From Ignelater luminosus (Eukaryota > Arthropoda > Insecta > Coleoptera > Elateridae), in NCBI GenBank assembly GCA_011009095.1, contig VTPC01005723.1, positions 685,121 through 749,120 of the forward strand: a DNA stretch of 64,000 nucleotides. The letters are read 5' to 3'. Each line of letters opens with the position of its first letter. Position 1 is the first letter of the stretch. Positions 1-10,035 of the stretch are shown piece after piece. The notes beneath the pieces were generated by a model. It saw nothing but the letters and a program-made list of their open reading frames with translations, searched no databases and was not told the origin of the DNA. The position numbers and the translations under genes were made by a program.

Positions 1-69
1 AATTGAATAGATTTTTCTCAACTCTTTGTCTTTTGCCACAGCAATCGTTTTTTTATATTTTTATTATTA

Positions 70-110
70 CACAGGGTGTCCCGTAACCTCCCTCAACCTC
101 TTAAGATGCC
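70..110 (+). repeat. Solo transposon end (CAGGGTGTCCC type)
   Basis: The sequence CAGGGTGTCCC just before the reverse transcriptase fragment matches the start of many insect TA-flanked inverted-repeat elements. No inverted partner was found nearby, so it may be a truncated element. Confidence 0.3.
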
Positions 111-122
111 AAAATTGAAAAC

Positions 123-1034
123 ATGAATGTTCCAACGTACTTAGATTTGTTACACGAACCAAAAAAAAAGAAATTTAATCTTGGCAACGCTGCTGTAGGC
201 AAATACAAAATTATTCGAATACAGGAACCAAACCTCCAACACGTATTTATTAAAGAATTCCTATACGCAGATGATTTATTACTCCTAGTACCAAGTAGCA
301 GAGAATTACAAGAAACAATTTTAAGATGGAAAGAGTCCTTGGAAGAATACGGCATGAATATTAACCTGAATAAAACCGAAGTGATGATAATAGCTAACAC
401 ACAGGAAACAGCGGATGTTAACGTAAATGGACAAAGACTAAAACAAACTAATATATTGAAGTACTTGGGAGCCATGTTCGATTGCAAAGGAGATAAAGAA
501 AATGATGTAAATAACAGACTGAAAAACGCAACTAGACTATTTAATGCGCCGAAGACAACTTTCTTTTGAAAAAGAGAAATAAATAAGAACCCAAAAGTAA
601 AGATTTATAAAACGGTATTTATCCCAATGTTAATATATGGCAGTGAGTCCTGCACTCTAAGTGATAAAATAAAATCTAAAATCCAAGCTGCGGAGATGAG
701 AGTACTCAGATGTATAGGAGACTATAGAAGTGACAAAATAAGAAATGCGACTATTCGAGAAAGGCTGGAAGTGACGCCGCTGTTAAAAATAATTAAACAG
801 AGACAGTTACAGTAGTTCGATCATGTAAGGCGAATGACAAATGACAATAGGGTGAAAGTGATATGGGAATCTAATACGGACACGAAAAGACGCACAGGTA
901 GACCTAAAACAACTTGGAATGACGCCGTCAGTAAACTAATAACAGATAGGAGCTCAACATGGCCGGAGGTTAGACGACTGTCAATGGACAGAAGAGCCTG
1001 GAGAGAACTTTGTAATAAAACCCTCGACATCTAA
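123..1034 (+). pseudogene. Non-LTR retrotransposon reverse transcriptase fragment (broken)
   Basis: One reading frame carries the C-terminal half of a non-LTR reverse transcriptase. The catalytic FLYADDLLLL box lies near 258-290. It is followed by the usual Leu/Asn-Lys-Thr-Glu segment, the YLG block, a MLIYGSESC segment near 627, and a tail with GRPKTTWND and RRAWREL near 890-1010. Two in-frame stops interrupt it, TGA at 567-569 and TAG at 813-815, the latter standing where a Trp is normal before FDHVRRM. The endonuclease and the N-terminal RT blocks are absent, so this is a 5'-truncated dead copy. The first ~40 codons from the ATG at 123 do not look like RT, so the true junction is probably near 240. 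Family placement (endonuclease/RT type common in insects) is by motif recognition only. Confidence 0.85.
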
Positions 1035-1469
1035 CCGGTAATACGAGGAAGAGGTAAGTACATAAATAAGGAACCAAAGTATCGCAAGAAATCAAAGATT
1101 TATCAATCTTATTCCAGCGATAACAGATCATAAAATTGTCAAAACTTGGAAGAATTGCTGGCAACTAATTTCATCGGATGTATCAGTACACCCAAGACTT
1201 GCATGTTTATCATATCTATTTCTTGGTAAAAATTCAATTTTTAACAGCATCTTCAAAAAGAGAAATATAACAGTTCTGTGCTTTATCAATTTGAAGTCGA
1301 TTCTTTGGTTTCTATTTATTTAGTGTTAAAGATCTTAACTTCTGACCACTTGTACAAGAAAACTAAGCTGAGGAGAAATTTTCTTTTTGCGGATTTGCAA
1401 TAAGCACTCATAGAAGAAGATACTTACCTGAAGTTTTATTGGCATTTACGGGATACCCTTTATATTTTA
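1035..1469. other. Non-coding stretch, nothing recognised
   Basis: AT-rich sequence between the reverse transcriptase remnant and the next MITE. I see no coding frame, RNA gene or repeat here. Confidence 0.5.
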
Positions 1470-1471
1470 TA

Positions 1472-1956
1472 CAGGGTGTAAAGGAAATGGCGGAAAAAAC
1501 TACAGTACGTTATTCTGTGCTCAAAAGTAAGAAGAAATTTCCTATACCAATTTGACCTTAACTGCCTATTTTTTAAAATATTAGCAATTAAAACTTTTTA
1601 AATTTGGCAACACGGTACGTTTAAAGGAGTGACTACGCGAGTTGTGCTTGCAATCTCGTATCTTAGTTATCATTGTTAGTAACGTGCAACGTTGCAATAT
1701 TTTCAAACGGCATTTCAAAAAAAATTTGCCATTTTAAGAAGTGGATTACTAATACACTAGTATAAAATTACTATAAACGGTACGTAATTAGGGGTTTTTA
1801 CATTTAAACTCTGTTTAAACATTAATATTTAAACTTACGACTTCCAATAACTTCTTCAAGATAATGTTAACAGCAAAATGGTATAGAGGTTTTCTGTTTA
1901 TTTTTTACCGTAGAATAACGTACTGAAGTTTTTTCCGCCATTTCCTTTACACCCTG
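1472..1956. mobile_element. 485-bp MITE with 45-bp inverted ends, TA target duplication
   Basis: Both ends read CAGGGTGTAAAGGAAATGG inward, and the match continues to about 45 bp with one mismatch. Dinucleotide TA flanks both sides (1470-1471 and 1957-1958), as expected for Tc1/mariner-type integration. The interior is non-coding, so this is a non-autonomous element needing a transposase from elsewhere. Confidence 0.88.
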
Positions 1957-2098
1957 TATGCACTTTTAAAAAACAAAAAAGGTGCCATATCAAAATAGGC
2001 CTAGGGCGCAATCAAACCTAAATCCGCTTCTGTACACAATTGTACCGCGAATCACAATTACTGTAGTGCGAATTTTTTAGTTAAGAAACTTGTACGTA

Positions 2099-3393
2099 AC
2101 ACATCGTTGAATAAGTCCCGAGACTAACAACGAAAACAACATTTTTTTTTTCAAAAATCATTTTTATTCATCAATATAATCTCCTTTTAGAGTGATACAA
2201 TCTTTCCAACGCCTTTCCAACATTTCTATACCATGCTTATAGAAGGATTTATCCTTTGCTTCAAAATAGGCTTCAGTTTCGGCAATGACCTCCTCATTCG
2301 AGCCAAATTTTTTTCCCTGGAGCATTTTTTTGAGATCAGCAAAGAGCCAGTAGTCGCTGGGGGCTAAATCTGGCGAATACGGAGGGTGGGGAAGCAAATC
2401 AAAGCCCAACTCGTAGATTTTTGCCATTGTTTTCATGGACTTGTGGCATGGTGCATTGTCTTGCTGAAAAAGGATTTTTTTCTTCTTCATGTGCGGTCGT
2501 TTTGCTGCGATCTCCTCCTTCAAACGTACCAACAAGTCAATATAATAATCACTGTTGATCGATTTACCTTTTTCCAGGTAGTCAATGAAAATGACGCCAT
2601 GTGTATCCCAAAAAACAGACGCCATGACTTTGCCAGCAGATTGCTGCGTTTTTGGACGCTTTGGGCGGCTTTCGCCAGCCATGCGCCACTCAGATGATTG
2701 CCGATTCGACTCTGGAGTGAAATGATGTATCCATGTTTCATCCATGGTCACGTATCGACGCAGGAAATCCTTTTTATTGCGAGTAAATAGCGATAAACAG
2801 CTCTCTGAATCGTCGATTCCTTGCTGTTTTTGTTCCATTGAAAGCAATCGCGGCACCCACTTGGAAAAAACCTTTTTCATGCTCAATTTTTCATGAAGGA
2901 TTGTAAATACGCTTCCAGATGATATCTGTGTCATTTCTGCAATCTCACGGACCTTTACTTTGCGATTTTTCATTACGATTTTGAATACTTCACTCACATT
3001 TTCCGGTATAACGGCTTCCAAAGGCCTACCCGAACGTTCCGCATCGTTTGTGTCCGTACGACCACGTTTAAACTCAGCATACCAACGACAAATCGTTGAT
3101 TTGGATGGAGAGGAGTCCGGGTAACGTTTCTCAAGCCATTGCTGGGCTTCTACGGTGTTTTTACCCATTAAAAAACAATGTTTTATCAACACGCGAAACT
3201 CGCTTTGTTCCATTTTTTCAAACAAATTACAAAGTGACTTTACTCTAACCTCGATAACTCTGCTGTTTGTGGTCCAATCGACGTGAAATTTTTACACGTT
3301 TTATGTGAAGGTTCGCACTCTAGGGAAACGTGGCTAGTTTGGTACTACTAGCACCATCTCTGGGTTAGTCTCGGGACTTATTGAACGATGTGT
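2099..3393 (-). mobile_element. Complete mariner element, irritans-type, with TIRs and TA duplication
   Basis: The 30-bp terminal inverted repeats (2099-2128 and 3364-3393) differ at one position and begin ACACATCGTT, with the ATAAGTCCC core typical of irritans-type mariners. TA flanks both ends (2097-2098 and 3394-3395). The element is 1295 bp, a normal mariner length, and contains one uninterrupted transposase gene on the - strand. Low TIR divergence and an open frame suggest a young insertion. Confidence 0.95.
2164..3213 (-). CDS. Mariner transposase (irritans subfamily), open frame
   Basis: The 349-residue cut-and-paste transposase binds the element's own TIRs and moves it into TA sites. 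The N-terminal half has two helix-turn-helix regions (EFRVLIKHCFL at residues 5-15, and the KSTICRWYAEFKRG block, followed by the GRP linker). The catalytic half shows the mariner D,D34D triad: D in YVTMDETW (about 156), D in FQQDNAPCH (about 249) and D in LAPSDYWLF (about 284). The WVPRLL and YSPDLAPSD signatures are present. The start is the ATG at 3211-3213; the in-frame sequence upstream begins with TTG and is not a plausible start. Length and layout match Himar1-like proteins. Nothing is broken in the coding sequence, although WVPRLLSMEQK departs from the usual WVPHxLT form. Whether it is active cannot be told from sequence. Confidence 0.93.
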   Translation of the reverse strand: MEQSEFRVLIKHCFLMGKNTVEAQQWLEKRYPDSSPSKSTICRWYAEFKRGRTDTNDAERSGRPLEAVIPENVSEVFKIVMKNRKVKVREIAEMTQISSGSVFTILHEKLSMKKVFSKWVPRLLSMEQKQQGIDDSESCLSLFTRNKKDFLRRYVTMDETWIHHFTPESNRQSSEWRMAGESRPKRPKTQQSAGKVMASVFWDTHGVIFIDYLEKGKSINSDYYIDLLVRLKEEIAAKRPHMKKKKILFQQDNAPCHKSMKTMAKIYELGFDLLPHPPYSPDLAPSDYWLFADLKKMLQGKKFGSNEEVIAETEAYFEAKDKSFYKHGIEMLERRWKDCITLKGDYIDE

Positions 3394-3504
3394 TACTTCA
3401 TTTAATTTGCAATGTTATTTGGAAATAAATTTTTTAAATCTTTGTTCTGCGCATCATTTCTATACTAGGCCGATTTTTTGCAGTACTATATTCTGTTTCT
3501 GTTT

Positions 3505-3563
3505 GGGGGACGGGGGCGGAAAATAACCTTTACCTGGGCCCGAACTCCCTCTCGGCGGTCCTG
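3505..3563 (-). repeat. Possible hAT-like terminal fragment
   Basis: A GC-rich patch ends in CTCGGCGGTCCTG. Read on the other strand it starts CAGGACCGCCGAGAG, which resembles the CAGGGCCG-type ends of insect hAT MITEs. No opposite end or 8-bp duplication was found. Confidence 0.3.
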
Positions 3564-5963
3564 ATAGAGGGTGTCTCTGAAATGAACATAAACACTGATA
3601 CAGCAGATTCGTGAGTTAAAATTAGGACTAACTTCTTATACAGTGTGTTTTAACTTATACTAAGCACATAGAAATTTTAACGTGGGAAAAACTATTAGAA
3701 TGACAGTTTGTTCATGTAAACTGTACAGGCATTAAGAGCAAAGGAAAAACTCATGGCCGGTGGTGACGCTGCAAATCACAACAAAAATAATGCCGTTTGG
3801 ACGGCACACAAATCAAACTTATTTTCATTTATTTACATAGATTTTATATTGGTTTTGGACGTGCTGAGACTCGATAAACTTAGAAACCAGCTATAGAGGA
3901 ATTAAGTTTCTTAAATAGCAGCCACCTCGGTGGCAATTGAGTTGACTTGACTTGAATGACATTAAAATCAAATACGAATGTGTAGTTCAGTTTAGTTACA
4001 AAAATCAAACCAGAGGTCGTATACCAATTTAAGTTTCTACAGTCACATTATACCTATGAGTTTCACTTAATGTAAATAAATGATACTCCTATTTTAGAAA
4101 ACAAAACAATTAATTCTTTAATAAACGTAATACTCGTAGATGGCACAAGTAAACTTTGATCCTAATAATTTTTCCCTACGTCCTTAGTAACCAAGACCGC
4201 CTTATATAGAACTAGGTCTTATTAATGGTTTTATTATGTACCGTTTCCCAAATACAGGGTATTAAAGTTTTACTTAACTTCTTGTTTTCTTATTAATATT
4301 TCGGAAACAACGTGACTTAAAATGAAATTGTTCACGCTTTTACTCTTTGATGTCTACTATTGCCGCCATCACGAATGGAAATGTAGGAAAAGAAAGACAA
4401 TGCTTCCAAAAAATAACTAACTATAGCCCCCCGAGAAGAAGTACTACCCATTTAATAAATGGGTAGGTGCATTTTAGGGCTGACATCATGGTAAACTACG
4501 ACTACTTTTATTGGCTGAAATTTCAAAATACGGAATCTTAATCAGGATCACTTAAAACCTACTTGTACCAATTTTTATTGTTCTAAAATAAAGGGTGTTC
4601 GAGAAAAAATATTTTTTAAATTGTCACATTTTTATTCATGAAATGCTATTACACACTTGACTCAAATAATAATAAAAGTTACATTTTTTTACAAAAAGAT
4701 ACAACTAAAATATAAAGAAAGAGAAATTAACAAACAACTTAAATTGTAGTAGTTTCGATTAACCCACCTACTTTTAAACATAAGTTAATGCATCGTTGTT
4801 AACTTAAAATTTAGCAACCCAAAAAAATGGCAGTTAATAACATTAAAATGATGTAACTCAAGTTAATACATAGGTCTAGCTCCACAATCACCTAGGCCTA
4901 AAGAGACTTCAAAAACTTAATCGTCCAGAAGAATGCCTTAGTAAAGCTGGCACAGTCTTAAGATCATAGAAGATAAATGAAGAATAATCTCCTGCTTTAT
5001 GAGAGGCTATGAAATAACTGAGTAAACAACTATCAAAAGGTCATGTTTGGGTCTCTACAAACAATCACACCAGAGAACACATATTCAGTTTTATTTTAGA
5101 TTCTTACTGTAAAAGCTCCAAAACAACCATACTTTATCAGTGGAGCTACAGTACAAGTAAATTCCAAATTTTAAATGAAAAACGTTCCAATGACAATCTA
5201 AATGACAGAAGTTTTCATTTCTAAACCGATCGACGACGGTGTCATTATCTTATCTATTGATTCAAACCAAAATGTCTAAGCAATTGCTTTGACTTGCTGA
5301 TACCTGATGTAAAGACAAGTCTTGTAAACCCTACCACCTACCATAACTTGTGTATGTGATTTGTTGTAATGGTTAAACAAATATGAAAATATTTGTAAAA
5401 AATTAAAATAATTAGTGCTGGTATTTTTAATCTTTTTATAAGCAACATGCAAATCGAGTTCCTATATAGGTATATATTATTATCTAATATGGATAAGTTC
5501 ACTTTTGTGATTTAAATTTTTTTTTCATTGGCGAACCAATCTTTTGATTTACCAGTTTTATGGCTATTCTAGATATTCCAAGTTGTTTTGTTGTGGAAAT
5601 CAAATTTGAAAACCTGCGTTTTGGATCAATCACGATCGCCAATCTTGCAGCTTTACCCAACTCTTATCCATATTATGTATATAGGAACTCTACATGCAAA
5701 ATGCATACAGCACTATCTTCACTAATTGGCGCCCCAAGTCTTATTATATGTAAGCGTACCCAATTATCTTCTCAAGTTTTCCTTGCTTTATTAAACCGAA
5801 TAGGCCATGCAATCAGCATCCATAGGTGCCCACGGGGGTTCCCCTCGGACTCAGAAGAATCCAGAAACCAGCCCTGGGAACGTGTCCCGAGCGTATACTA
5901 TGTAGTGTACATAGTTTTTATTGAATTAGCGTTATTTTATTATCAAATTTAAATAAATATAAA
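3564..5963. other. Non-coding stretch with a short palindrome
   Basis: About 2.4 kb of AT-rich sequence without a credible gene. A 9-bp-arm perfect palindrome sits at 4446-4464 (ACCCATTTA and its complement around one base). An open frame at 5560-5952 has no recognisable domain and is treated as chance. Confidence 0.5.
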
Positions 5964-6093
5964 ACTGACGTTGATACGACGTCACCAAGACGTCTTTGGG
6001 TTGTTCTATTTTGACACCATATTTTATGTAACGTCATATTAAAAGTGAGAATAACATAACCAATAACCAATAAGTCGTATGGATTAGACGTCG
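5964..6093. repeat. ACGTC-rich cluster 1
   Basis: Five ACGT tetramers in GACGTC, AACGTC and GACGTT contexts occur within about 130 bp of otherwise AT-rich DNA. It resembles the clusters at 9843-10035 and 11207-11335, probably ends or relics of one repeat family. Confidence 0.45.
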
Positions 6094-6235
6094 TTCTGCT
6101 GGTTTGGTTAAAATGAACGAAGAACTCAAATGTATAGTATGTACTCGTATTAGATAATAGGGTGTTACCTTTAAGCATTCAAAAATTTAGGAGGTGATAG
6201 AACATCAAACAATAAGTGTATTTTGGTTGATACTT

Positions 6236-6265
6236 CAGAATAGGCCAGGATCTCCCGATTGGTTA
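6236..6265. repeat. Left part of an interrupted dispersed hairpin repeat
   Basis: The segment ending GATTGGTTA matches 11936-11967. Its continuation resumes at 6970 after the PIF/Harbinger insertion. Together the two pieces reconstruct a copy of the repeat at 11936-12040. Confidence 0.75.
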
Positions 6266-6966
6266 GGACCCCCGCACACTGCAGACTTTTTGATCGGCAG
6301 GTAGTTTCACCGTTATTGGGATCCGATACCAATATTGCACAGACACAACAGTTTAGTTGGAAACCTGCGCACTCTGCCAATTTTTCAGTCAGTCGATTTG
6401 TCCGAGATCTGTGGTGAAGAGCAATGCTGGACAGGCGGCAGCCCAGTTTCGCTGGAGAACCGCAGGACTATGGTTTCAAAAAAGTCATATCTTGTTATAC
6501 TTTTTGTTATAGCAAGAAGAAGAAGAATAAGAAAACAACAAAAAGAATTTTGGATAAATTCTTTACACAGTAACAGGTTAATATTTGGAAAATTGGAAAA
6601 AACTTGTGAACAGTTTAAAAAGTGTTTGAACTATTCAATTAATTATATCAAATAATTTTGAAGAAAAACAACGCAACTAAGAAAAGGTGGTTTGAAACTG
6701 ATCTGCGACTGATGTGTGCGGCAGTAACATCAGTCAGCCGACTGTTTAGTTGGATAGTGTGCGCACTCCCATAGCAAGCCATACTGATTACACGATCGGC
6801 CGATAGTTTATTAACTTTTTAGTCAAAAAAGAAACGCCCAGCCTTTTTGATAGTTTAGTCCGACGACTTTTAATCGGTAGGTGTGCGGACTCTCTTATAA
6901 CCCCATAAGAAATTCAATCCAACTAAACTATCGCCCGATCAAAACGTCTGCAGTGTGAAGGAGCCC
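6266..6966. mobile_element. PIF/Harbinger-type element, 701 bp, TTA target duplication
   Basis: The ends are inverted repeats: about 32 bp with 5 mismatches, sharing CACACTGCAGAC and TTTTGATCGG. Trinucleotide TTA flanks both sides (6263-6265 and 6967-6969), the hallmark duplication of PIF/Harbinger. The paralogous repeat at 11936-12040 shows the same site without the insert and confirms the 3-bp duplication. Internal stretches near 6740-6775 and 6790-6895 repeat parts of the ends (GTTTAGTTGGAT, GTGTGCGCACTC, GATCGGCCGATAG), so subterminal repeats are present. A short transposase remnant lies inside. Confidence 0.85.
6478..6652 (+). pseudogene. Remnant of PIF/Harbinger nuclease N-terminus
   Basis: The frame reads a basic RRRRIRKQQKEFWINSL segment followed by a Phe/Leu-rich helix ending CEQFKKCLNYSI. 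This resembles the start of HARBI1-type nucleases, where an Arg-rich W-hP block precedes the FxxFxRMS segment. Nothing of the DDE catalytic core follows before the stop at about 6653. It fits the PIF/Harbinger assignment made from the TIRs and the TTA duplication. The identification rests on a short stretch and is tentative. Confidence 0.45.
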
Positions 6967-6969
6967 TTA

Positions 6970-7045
6970 ATTTTTTTATAATTTGACAATTCTGACAGTT
7001 TAGACCAATCACGCGGTCTCGGCTTACCCTGAAGTTAGGCCACGG
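6970..7045. repeat. Right part of the interrupted dispersed hairpin repeat
   Basis: The sequence from ATAATTTGACAA through ACCAATCACGCGGTCTCGGC and CCTGAAGTTAGGCCAC aligns with 11973-12029. It is the continuation of 6236-6265 on the other side of the PIF/Harbinger insertion. Confidence 0.75.
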
Positions 7046-8041
7046 ACCACCGTTGAGCAAAGTACACTTATTTGTTTTATGTTTTATCATGTCCTAGATT
7101 TTTGACATATTTAAAGCAAACACCCTGTACCCTGTATAAATGACAAATGTTGCAAGCAGTTTAAAGAAGAATATACAGAAAATCATTATTCATTAAATAC
7201 ACAAAGAAACATCTATATGTTTTCCCAAAGGCAATACTTGCTACAAACCAGGGCCGTCGCGTGTAGGTGTGCAGGTTGTTCATCGCACAAAAGCGGCTGA
7301 TCAAAGGAGCTGTGTTCTTTTCAAGACTTCCGTGTGCGTTCTATATTAGCGCAACTTTTCTGTGCAAGAGCTCAGTGCCTTTTTAAAGTTGTGTGTTTAG
7401 TATGTATATATTCATCTTTTATTTGGATCATTCCTTGCGTTATCTATAATCACAAGGCATATAAATCTTGTAACATTTATTCCATTAATTTAGCATTATT
7501 GGGTGTATATAAGAGTATCAAAAAGTAAAGCGAAAAATCTATATGTAAACTACTTTTTCATTCTAACTTCTCAGTATTTTTAATTATGACATTCAGCATT
7601 CCTTTTTTGTATTTGTACTTTATAGCTTTTACTTGGTTACTTCTTTAAGTTTTGTGTAAGATCTTCAGTTTCATTATCTCCGCCTTGCCATAACAATCAC
7701 ATATTTGGCTTGATATTAGAAATTAAAAATTGCATGTTCTGAAATAATGTCAGTTGTCCTCAGATATGTAATTAATTTTAAACAGCAAAAACTAAAGCTG
7801 TGAAAAGAAAATATTTCTTCCATACTTAATACTAGTTTAATACAACTAATGCGAATAACAGATACTGTATGGTACATGTATGGCCAAAAGACTGAATTCT
7901 CGACATTCATGTAAAAAGTATACTTTAAGTATGTTTTGGTTAGATTCCCAGTATATTTAATTATTTGTGTCATTTTTGTGTTTAAGAACAACGTTACAGT
8001 GTCAAAATGACAAACATCACTTTGAGTACCTCAAATTGAAA
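7046..8041. other. Non-coding region upstream of the transporter-like gene
   Basis: I see no gene in this stretch. A CAGGGCCGTCGCG sequence at about 7253 resembles a hAT terminal repeat without a partner, and CACCCTGTACCCTGTAT near 7122 resembles a Tc/mariner-type end. The promoter and 5' UTR of the transporter-like gene should lie here, but no TATA box or initiator stands out. Confidence 0.4.
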
Positions 8042-9685
8042 ATGAAACCAAAAATACTTCAAATTGAAAGCAGTAGAACCATTCCGGGTACATCAAGGGA
8101 TAATACTACATCACCACATCGCCGTCCAAATTTAAACCCATATTTAATTACGGAGAAAATGTTGCAGGAAAAACTAAAACGTGAAAATACCGGTCGATAT
8201 ATCACCCAGTTGTGTATAGGAATTTCAGGTAGTAAACCAGCAGTTTTAATGAAAGGACTTTGTATATTTCAGCTTTTTCTTTTAGCAAGTCTTGGTGCCT
8301 TGTCATTTGGAATTGATTTGGGTTGGTCAAGTCCTGCTACAGCATTTTTAATTAATGCAACCGATAAACCGCAGTCAAGTCGTGGAATTAACACAACAGA
8401 AGAAGAATATACTTGGATTGGAAGTTTAATGCCTCTTGGTTGTTCATTGGGGATTGTACCTTGGCATTATTCAGTTACTAAAATAGGCCCAAAACATACA
8501 ATTATTATGCAAACGCCGTTTTATGTTCTTACATTTTTAGTGATGATTACTGTTAAAACGATGGATGCATTCTTAGCTGGTCGATTTTTTTCTGGCTTTC
8601 TGTCTATAGCTAATTTAGTAGGAGGAGAATGTTTATTAATGGATTGCGTACATAGAGGAAATTTAGGTCATATGTGGGTACTTTTCCGTTCATCAATATA
8701 TTTGGGTGTTATACTAGCATATGTAGTAGGACATTTTTTGACAAGGAATTTGATAATGGTAACATGTGCTGCAATACCTGTAGTAAACATGATGTTACTT
8801 GCTTTCTTACCTGAAAGCCCAGTATTTCTGTATGGTAGAAGTGAAATGAAGGCAGAAAAAGCATTAACTTGGTATAGAGGTCGTGCAAACATTTTCACAG
8901 AAATGAGATATCTTAAAAAAGATGCAGAGTTACGAAAAATGGATACAGAATCTAGTAACTACATGTTATATTCTAAAGTTGTAATAAGAGCACTTTCAAT
9001 CATATGTGGTCTAATATTTTTCCAGGTTTTTTCTGGATATCACGCTTTTATATTTTATGCACTATTACTCTGGCAAGAAGCTGAGATTAGAATGGATCCA
9101 TTTGTAGAAATTATCATTTTTGGAATGTTTTTATATTTTGGAAATTTTTTTGCTAACATGATACATTATCACATAGATTTTGGTGTTCGTAAACCTCTTT
9201 TACTCAGTACAATTTTAACTGCGACAGTATTAACAATTTTATCACTGTACTCTTTTTCGGTTGAAAAGAGACTGATTAGTCCACAGAGTTATGATTGGAT
9301 TCCGTTCATAATGCTAAATACATTTGTAATTACTTATGAAGCAGGATTAGGTGTTTATGCACACATTTTACTTTTAAATTATCTTCCTTATCAAGTGCAT
9401 ATTTCCGCGAAAATGATTGTGCATGTTTGGTTTTGGTTACAGGTTTTCTTTATTACCAAATATTTTATTACCATTAAGAGTCTTACAACAACTGCCATTA
9501 CTTTTGGTATTTTAGCCCTTATATCATATTTAAGCATCATATATTGTTATTTATTTATAATAGAAACAAAAGGTAAAAATCTGTTGCAAATACAACTTGA
9601 AATTGGAGGTAACCCTATTGGAAACCGTAGTGCTTTTAGCCGTCATAAAAGTTTTGGTACATCTACAACACCGATTAAAGTCTAA
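8042..9685 (+). CDS. MFS sugar-transporter-like membrane protein, intronless
   Basis: A 547-residue protein on a single exon, resembling the insect sugar-porter branch of the major facilitator superfamily (Tret1/GLUT-like). About 12 hydrophobic segments are visible: near residues 73-93, 126-146, 157-175, 180-200, 213-233, 238-256, 316-340, 355-375, 385-403, 418-440, 455-475 and 486-506. An extended loop after segment 1 carries two N-glycosylation sites (N105, N117). Family motifs are present in altered form: GWSSPA after segment 1, GRFFSGF at segment 4, LPESPVFLYGR after segment 6, and ETKGKNL after segment 12. The D-R-x-G-R-R loop between segments 2 and 3 is replaced by SVTKIGPKH, and the Arg of PESPRWL is missing, so sugar transport cannot be assumed. 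The start is the ATG at 8042; the open frame further upstream has no ATG. It could be an old retrocopy that stayed open, or a diverged transporter. Confidence 0.85.
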   Translation: MKPKILQIESSRTIPGTSRDNTTSPHRRPNLNPYLITEKMLQEKLKRENTGRYITQLCIGISGSKPAVLMKGLCIFQLFLLASLGALSFGIDLGWSSPATAFLINATDKPQSSRGINTTEEEYTWIGSLMPLGCSLGIVPWHYSVTKIGPKHTIIMQTPFYVLTFLVMITVKTMDAFLAGRFFSGFLSIANLVGGECLLMDCVHRGNLGHMWVLFRSSIYLGVILAYVVGHFLTRNLIMVTCAAIPVVNMMLLAFLPESPVFLYGRSEMKAEKALTWYRGRANIFTEMRYLKKDAELRKMDTESSNYMLYSKVVIRALSIICGLIFFQVFSGYHAFIFYALLLWQEAEIRMDPFVEIIIFGMFLYFGNFFANMIHYHIDFGVRKPLLLSTILTATVLTILSLYSFSVEKRLISPQSYDWIPFIMLNTFVITYEAGLGVYAHILLLNYLPYQVHISAKMIVHVWFWLQVFFITKYFITIKSLTTTAITFGILALISYLSIIYCYLFIIETKGKNLLQIQLEIGGNPIGNRSAFSRHKSFGTSTTPIKV

Positions 9686-9842
9686 TTCTAAATCTTAGAT
9701 TTTTTAAAATTTATAAATAACAATACTATTACTTATTGTATGTATAATAATGGACTAAATTATATTTTAATATTTAAGATGTGCTTTATTGTAAACAAAT
9801 GTAATAATTTTGTAAAATCATTCAGTTTTTGACCCAGCAAAC

Positions 9843-10035
9843 AAGATGCCGTCATAACGACATTGAATATAGGTGTAATTTTACGTAAGTTACGTCCGGT
9901 ATTGGCGTGATAAACACATAGGATTAACGGTAATATGTCACAACCACAGGACGTCACTCTTCGACGTTACTTTTACGCTTAAAACTGACCTAATAGACAC
10001 GTCGTATACACGTTAGTGTGACGTTATCTTTATAA
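9843..10035. repeat. ACGTC-rich cluster 2
   Basis: About seven ACGT cores (GACGTC, GACGTT, CACGTC, TACGTA and similar) occur in 190 bp, plus near-variants. It lies just downstream of the transporter-like gene. Several sites look like CRE half-sites (TGACG/CGTCA), but the family resemblance to 5964-6093 and 11207-11335 suggests a repeat. Confidence 0.45.

Noticed and set aside
5560..5952. 130-codon + strand open frame
   Set aside because: No recognisable motif and no splice or family support; its end reaches the ACGTC-rich repeat region.
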